In this document: piece after piece, positions 6,271-8,740 of the stretch
How the letters are laid out: each line of letters opens with the position of its first letter
Numbering within the stretch: position 1 is the stretch's first letter
NCBI GenBank assembly: GCA_028679405.1
Contig: JAJRBP010000280.1
Location: forward strand, 1 to 8,740
DNA: 8,740 nucleotides
Direction of reading: 5' to 3'
Source: Methanoregulaceae archaeon
GTDB taxonomy: Archaea > Halobacteriota > Methanomicrobia > Methanomicrobiales > Methanospirillaceae
The notes under the pieces: model-generated
Told to the model about the DNA's origin: nothing
Database searches by the model: none
Seen by the model: only the letters and a program-made list of their open reading frames with translations
Translations under genes and position numbers: made by a program

Positions 6271-7056
6271 ATGTCGTCTGTGTTCGGTTCTCATCCCTTT
6301 CCCTTCGAGTACCGCGGCGGATCGATCACGATCGCGACGAGGATGGCCGAAGGATTCGCCCGGTACGAGCGGACGTGCAGGGGTGACCGCCTCGAGAAGA
6401 TCCTCGCCGGCTCAGGGTGCCCGCTCACGATCAACCCGGTCGAACCGGTGAAGCTCCCGAAGGAGATCACCTCGTACCTCGAGGTCCACTTTCCTGCAGT
6501 CATCATCGGGCCTGGCGGCGGGAAAGTCCTGTACCTCACGTTCCCGATAGATATCGGGGTATTCCTCAAGGGGAAGGAGGATTACAGTCTCCTCGACCTC
6601 TTCTCCCTGGTCCCCCAGAAATACTCGCTGTACGGTCCGCCCGACGGTGGTGTGGTCACCCGGTATTTCGAGAGCGACGTTCACCCTGACATCCCGGTCG
6701 TCGATCCCCTGGTATCCGGGGTCCTCGAACTCTCGCTGAAAAACCAGGCCAGGGACTGGATCGAGGTCTCGAGGGTGGTCCTCGACTCCATCGGGATGAC
6801 CATCTACTACGGCGGCTACGCGTCGATCGCTGCCGGGATGGAGATCTTCTCGAGTTCGGTGGCGGAGACGCAGGTGACCCGGAAACTCCTCGCCGAAGGT
6901 CAGCAGCCCGGGGTACCGGCATCCTCGGCAAAGAAGGTGACGGTCGCCTCGATGTTCGGGTCGTTCCCGTTGTATACTGCAGGAAAGGCGCTCGTCTCGG
7001 AGAAGAAAGGGTACCTCATGGAGTACGGTCTTGGTGATATGATTGAGCATGATTGA
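6271..7056 (+). CDS. DUF432-like protein of unknown function
   Basis: A 261-residue, apparently soluble protein without signal peptide, TM helix or catalytic motif that I can identify. Composition and predicted strands suggest a mainly beta N-terminal and central region (residues 65-180) with a helical segment near 181-208. Notable stretches are FPIDIGVFL (91-99), PQKYSLYGPPDGGVVTRYF (115-133) and SIGMTIYYGGYASIAAG (173-189). The length, these stretches and its position directly before an MscS gene resemble DUF432, an archaeal family of unknown function; that label is from memory. AGGGAG (6257-6262) lies 8 nt before the ATG at 6271 and supports that start. Its last 8 bases overlap the MscS start, which suggests translational coupling and a product used alongside the channel, for example as an accessory or regulator. 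C36 and C50 are its only cysteines. Confidence 0.65.
   Translation: MSSVFGSHPFPFEYRGGSITIATRMAEGFARYERTCRGDRLEKILAGSGCPLTINPVEPVKLPKEITSYLEVHFPAVIIGPGGGKVLYLTFPIDIGVFLKGKEDYSLLDLFSLVPQKYSLYGPPDGGVVTRYFESDVHPDIPVVDPLVSGVLELSLKNQARDWIEVSRVVLDSIGMTIYYGGYASIAAGMEIFSSSVAETQVTRKLLAEGQQPGVPASSAKKVTVASMFGSFPLYTAGKALVSEKKGYLMEYGLGDMIEHD
7033..7038 (+). promoter_or_regulatory. Ribosome binding site fixing the MscS start
   Basis: GGTGAT matches the anti-Shine-Dalgarno end of archaeal 16S rRNA (AUCACCUCC). It lies inside the preceding gene, 10 nt before the ATG at 7049 and only 4 nt before an in-frame TTG at 7043, so ATG 7049 is preferred. Confidence 0.55.
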
Positions 7057-7873
7057 TTTGCTCGGGACGGTCATCGTCGGGCAGATCACGGTGGGGGACC
7101 TCATCGTCATCGCGGTCATCCTGTTTGCCGCAGGCATTATCGGGAAGGTCGTGACGATCTACATCAAGAAGTCCCTCTCAGACAAGGTGGAGAAGAACGA
7201 GCTCAAGGTCCTGGTGAGGGCCGTCCAGTACGGTATCCTCCTCATCGGCGTGATCGCAGTCCTCCCGTATTTCCAGGTGAACCTCTCGGGGCTCCTGGTC
7301 GCAGGTGGTATCGCAGGGGTGATCATCGGGTTTGCCAGCCAGAGCGTCGTCTCGAACTTCGTCTCCGGCCTCTTCCTCATCGTCGAACGGCCCGTCTCGA
7401 TCGGCGACAATATCACCATAGGCGAGGTCTCGGGAAACGTGGAGGAGATCAGGATCCTCTCGACGATCATCAGGTCCTACGAGGGGGTCTATACCAGGGT
7501 GCCGAACGAGAAGGTTTTTACCTCCGATATCACGAATTACGTGGCGAATGTTGCAAGAAGGTTCGACTACACGATAGGTATCGGGTACCGCGACGATGCG
7601 GAGAAGGCGGAGAGGCTCATCAGGGATATTGTCACCGCACATCCCTTTGTCCTCAGGAACCCCGGGCCTTCGGTGTTCGTCGATTCGCTGGGTGAAAGCA
7701 GCGTGAACATCATGGTCAGGTTATGGACTCCTTCATCGCAGTGGTACTCGGTGAAAAAGGATCTCCTCATAAAGATCAAGAGGACGCTTGAGAACCAGGG
7801 TATCGAGATCCCGTACCCGCAGCAGGTCGTGTGGGTTCACCGGCCAGGTGACCAGGCAGACAGAGGGGGATAA
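7049..7873 (+). CDS. MscS-family small-conductance mechanosensitive channel
   Basis: A 274-residue channel subunit close to the size of the minimal MscS architecture. These proteins assemble as heptamers in the cytoplasmic membrane and open under membrane tension to release solutes during hypo-osmotic shock. Three hydrophobic segments are seen: TM1 about 15-38, TM2 about 57-75, and the pore-lining TM3 about 80-112. TM3 has the small-residue pattern LLVAGGIAGVIIGFASQS (82-99) and runs into the family hallmark VSNFVSGLFLIVERPVSIGD (101-120). The beta domain follows (about 113-170), then the alpha/beta domain, ending with GIEIPYPQQVV (251-261), which is typical of the family C-terminus. The start at 7049 overlaps the preceding DUF432-like gene by 8 bp, and a HEAT gene starts 5 bp after the stop, so the three are probably one transcript. 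Family assignment is very secure; gating and ion preference cannot be read. Confidence 0.95.
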   Translation: MIDLLGTVIVGQITVGDLIVIAVILFAAGIIGKVVTIYIKKSLSDKVEKNELKVLVRAVQYGILLIGVIAVLPYFQVNLSGLLVAGGIAGVIIGFASQSVVSNFVSGLFLIVERPVSIGDNITIGEVSGNVEEIRILSTIIRSYEGVYTRVPNEKVFTSDITNYVANVARRFDYTIGIGYRDDAEKAERLIRDIVTAHPFVLRNPGPSVFVDSLGESSVNIMVRLWTPSSQWYSVKKDLLIKIKRTLENQGIEIPYPQQVVWVHRPGDQADRGG

Positions 7874-7878
7874 GAGAG

Positions 7879-8457
7879 ATGGCGGAACCCAGGGATATCC
7901 GGCAGATGATAGCACAGTTGAAGAGCGCAGCAATCGAAGAGCGGCACCAGCTTGTCCGGGCGCTCGGCGCTACCGGCGGCCCGGCAGTGATGCCCCTGAT
8001 CCACGCGATGGTGGAGGATCCTGATGCGGACTTCCGGTGGTATGCGGCAAATGCCCTTTCGATCATCGGCGAGCCTGCGGTCGGGCCGCTCGTCGATGCG
8101 ATGACTGAGATACAGGACAGGGATTTCCGGAGGTACGCGGCAGCCGCCGTTGCACATATCGGGGCTCCCGCCGTCGGCCCCCTGATTGCAGCGATGAAGG
8201 ATGCCGATACCGGCCTCCGCGGCCTTCTTGCACAGGCACTCTGCCGTATCGGCGAGCCGGCGATCGGCCCTCTCCTGGAGGTACTCGGGGACGAGGAAGA
8301 GGTGATGCGCACCTGTGCCCGCCTGACGCTCTGGGAGATGGGCGAGCCCGGGATCTCGGCGATGGCTGATGCCTTCGATCTCCATAAAGAGGCGAAACCC
8401 GATGAAACCGGGAAGACGGGTTCAGTGGACCCCGATGACCTTATTCCCAAGGGATAA
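7879..8457 (+). CDS. Small soluble HEAT-repeat protein
   Basis: A 192-residue protein made almost entirely of PBS-lyase-type HEAT repeats. Four clear repeats of 30-32 residues start near 34, 65, 97 and 127, each opening with G-x-P-A-(V/I)-x-PL (GGPAVMPLI, GEPAVGPLV, GAPAVGPLI, GEPAIGPLL). A fifth, weaker one starts at GEPGISAM (155). Residues 1-33 are helical and the last ~22 are polar and probably disordered (DLHKEAKPDETGK). There are no TM helices and no lyase-specific residues that I can identify. The start at 7879 follows AGGGGGA (7863-7869) by 9 nt and lies 5 bp after the MscS stop. The position suggests it binds the channel's cytoplasmic domain or its DUF432-like partner; this is inference. 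It resembles the HEAT region of the membrane protein at 5032. Confidence 0.88.
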   Translation: MAEPRDIRQMIAQLKSAAIEERHQLVRALGATGGPAVMPLIHAMVEDPDADFRWYAANALSIIGEPAVGPLVDAMTEIQDRDFRRYAAAAVAHIGAPAVGPLIAAMKDADTGLRGLLAQALCRIGEPAIGPLLEVLGDEEEVMRTCARLTLWEMGEPGISAMADAFDLHKEAKPDETGKTGSVDPDDLIPKG

Positions 8458-8460
8458 ATC
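8453..8460 (+). promoter_or_regulatory. TATA-like element for the PolD large-subunit gene
   Basis: GATAAATC overlaps the stop codon of the HEAT gene. Its centre lies about 28 nt before the ATG at 8485, the distance expected between TATA box and transcription start in archaea. No ribosome binding site precedes that ATG, so a leaderless message is plausible. Confidence 0.35.
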
Positions 8461-8484
8461 CGGCCCCGACCATTTTAGATCAGC

Positions 8485-8740
8485 ATGCTCGTGCAATCCG
8501 GGGCGATGGCCGAATATATAAAAGGACTCGAAACCAGCCTCGAGGAGGCGATGGCCATTGCACGGGAGGCGCGTTCGCGGGGCATCGATCCAAAGACCGA
8601 GCCGGAGATCCCGGTTGCCAGCGACCTTGCGGACCGGGTCGAGGCCCTCCTCGGGATAAAAGGAGTCGCCGCACGTATCCGGGAACTCGAGCAGGAGATG
8701 TCGCGCGAGGAGGCGGCACTCAAAATCGGCGACGACTTCG
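8485..8740 (+). CDS. polC: DNA polymerase II (PolD) large subunit, N-terminal fragment cut by window edge
   Basis: An open frame of 85 codons runs off the right edge without a stop. It matches the conserved N-terminus of the archaeal family D DNA polymerase large subunit (DP2): [20 protein letters not shown] (25-44), [20 protein letters not shown] (45-64) and [20 protein letters not shown] (65-84). DP2 carries the polymerase active site and works with the small exonuclease subunit DP1 in genome replication. The start at 8485 places the usual ~20-residue N-terminal helix before the IAREAR motif; an in-frame ATG at 8506 would shorten it by seven residues. It has no ribosome binding site and a TATA-like element at leaderless distance. 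It has no evident functional link to the HEAT and MscS genes upstream. Confidence 0.9.
   Translation, partial: MLVQSGAMAEYIKGLETSLEEAMAIAREARSRGIDPKTEPEIPVASDLADRVEALLGIKGVAARIRELEQEMSREEAALKIGDDF

Overview
The window (GC-rich, tightly packed, every supported gene on the + strand) looks like a chromosomal segment of a methanogenic archaeon, most likely of the order Methanomicrobiales. Four things point there: the N-terminus of an archaeal-type DNA polymerase II (PolD) large subunit at the right edge; a UbiX, UbiD and aconitase-X cluster matching the archaeal modified mevalonate pathway; DUF1646-type and DUF432-type proteins typical of archaea; and a 4-TM domain of a kind I associate with Methanomicrobiales sensor proteins. 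Family assignments are from recognition of the translated sequence, without any database search.

Layout. Positions 1-328 hold no credible gene. The left half carries two diverged tandem copies of a unit of about 75 bp (3-151). The right half is an A-rich leader interrupted by a run of nine C, and it leads into a small single-pass membrane protein of unknown function (329-769). A likely terminator hairpin (785-801) and a promoter-like element with a perfect 10-bp palindrome (863-880) separate it from the first operon.

Operon 1 (905-5001): UbiX flavin prenyltransferase, UbiD-family decarboxylase, aconitase-X catalytic subunit and a multi-pass DUF1646-like membrane protein, with gaps of 1, 2 and 8 bp. 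The first three fit the archaeal mevalonate route: phosphomevalonate dehydratase (aconitase X) makes trans-anhydromevalonate 5-phosphate, the UbiD homologue decarboxylates it to isopentenyl phosphate, and UbiX makes the prenylated FMN the UbiD enzyme needs. The small swivelling subunit of the dehydratase is not in the window. A membrane protein sits in the position after the catalytic subunit.

Region 2 (5032-8457): a protein with four predicted TM helices and about seven HEAT repeats, a DUF432-like protein, an MscS-family mechanosensitive channel that overlaps it by 8 bp, and a small soluble HEAT-repeat protein 5 bp further on. This looks like a membrane-tension or osmotic-response module with HEAT scaffold partners. 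The functional link is inferred from gene order.

The right edge (8485-8740) is the first 85 codons of the PolD large subunit, probably read from a leaderless transcript. The best candidates for new biology are the HEAT/DUF432/MscS/HEAT cluster, the DUF1646-like protein inside the isoprenoid operon, and the non-coding tandem repeat at the left end.
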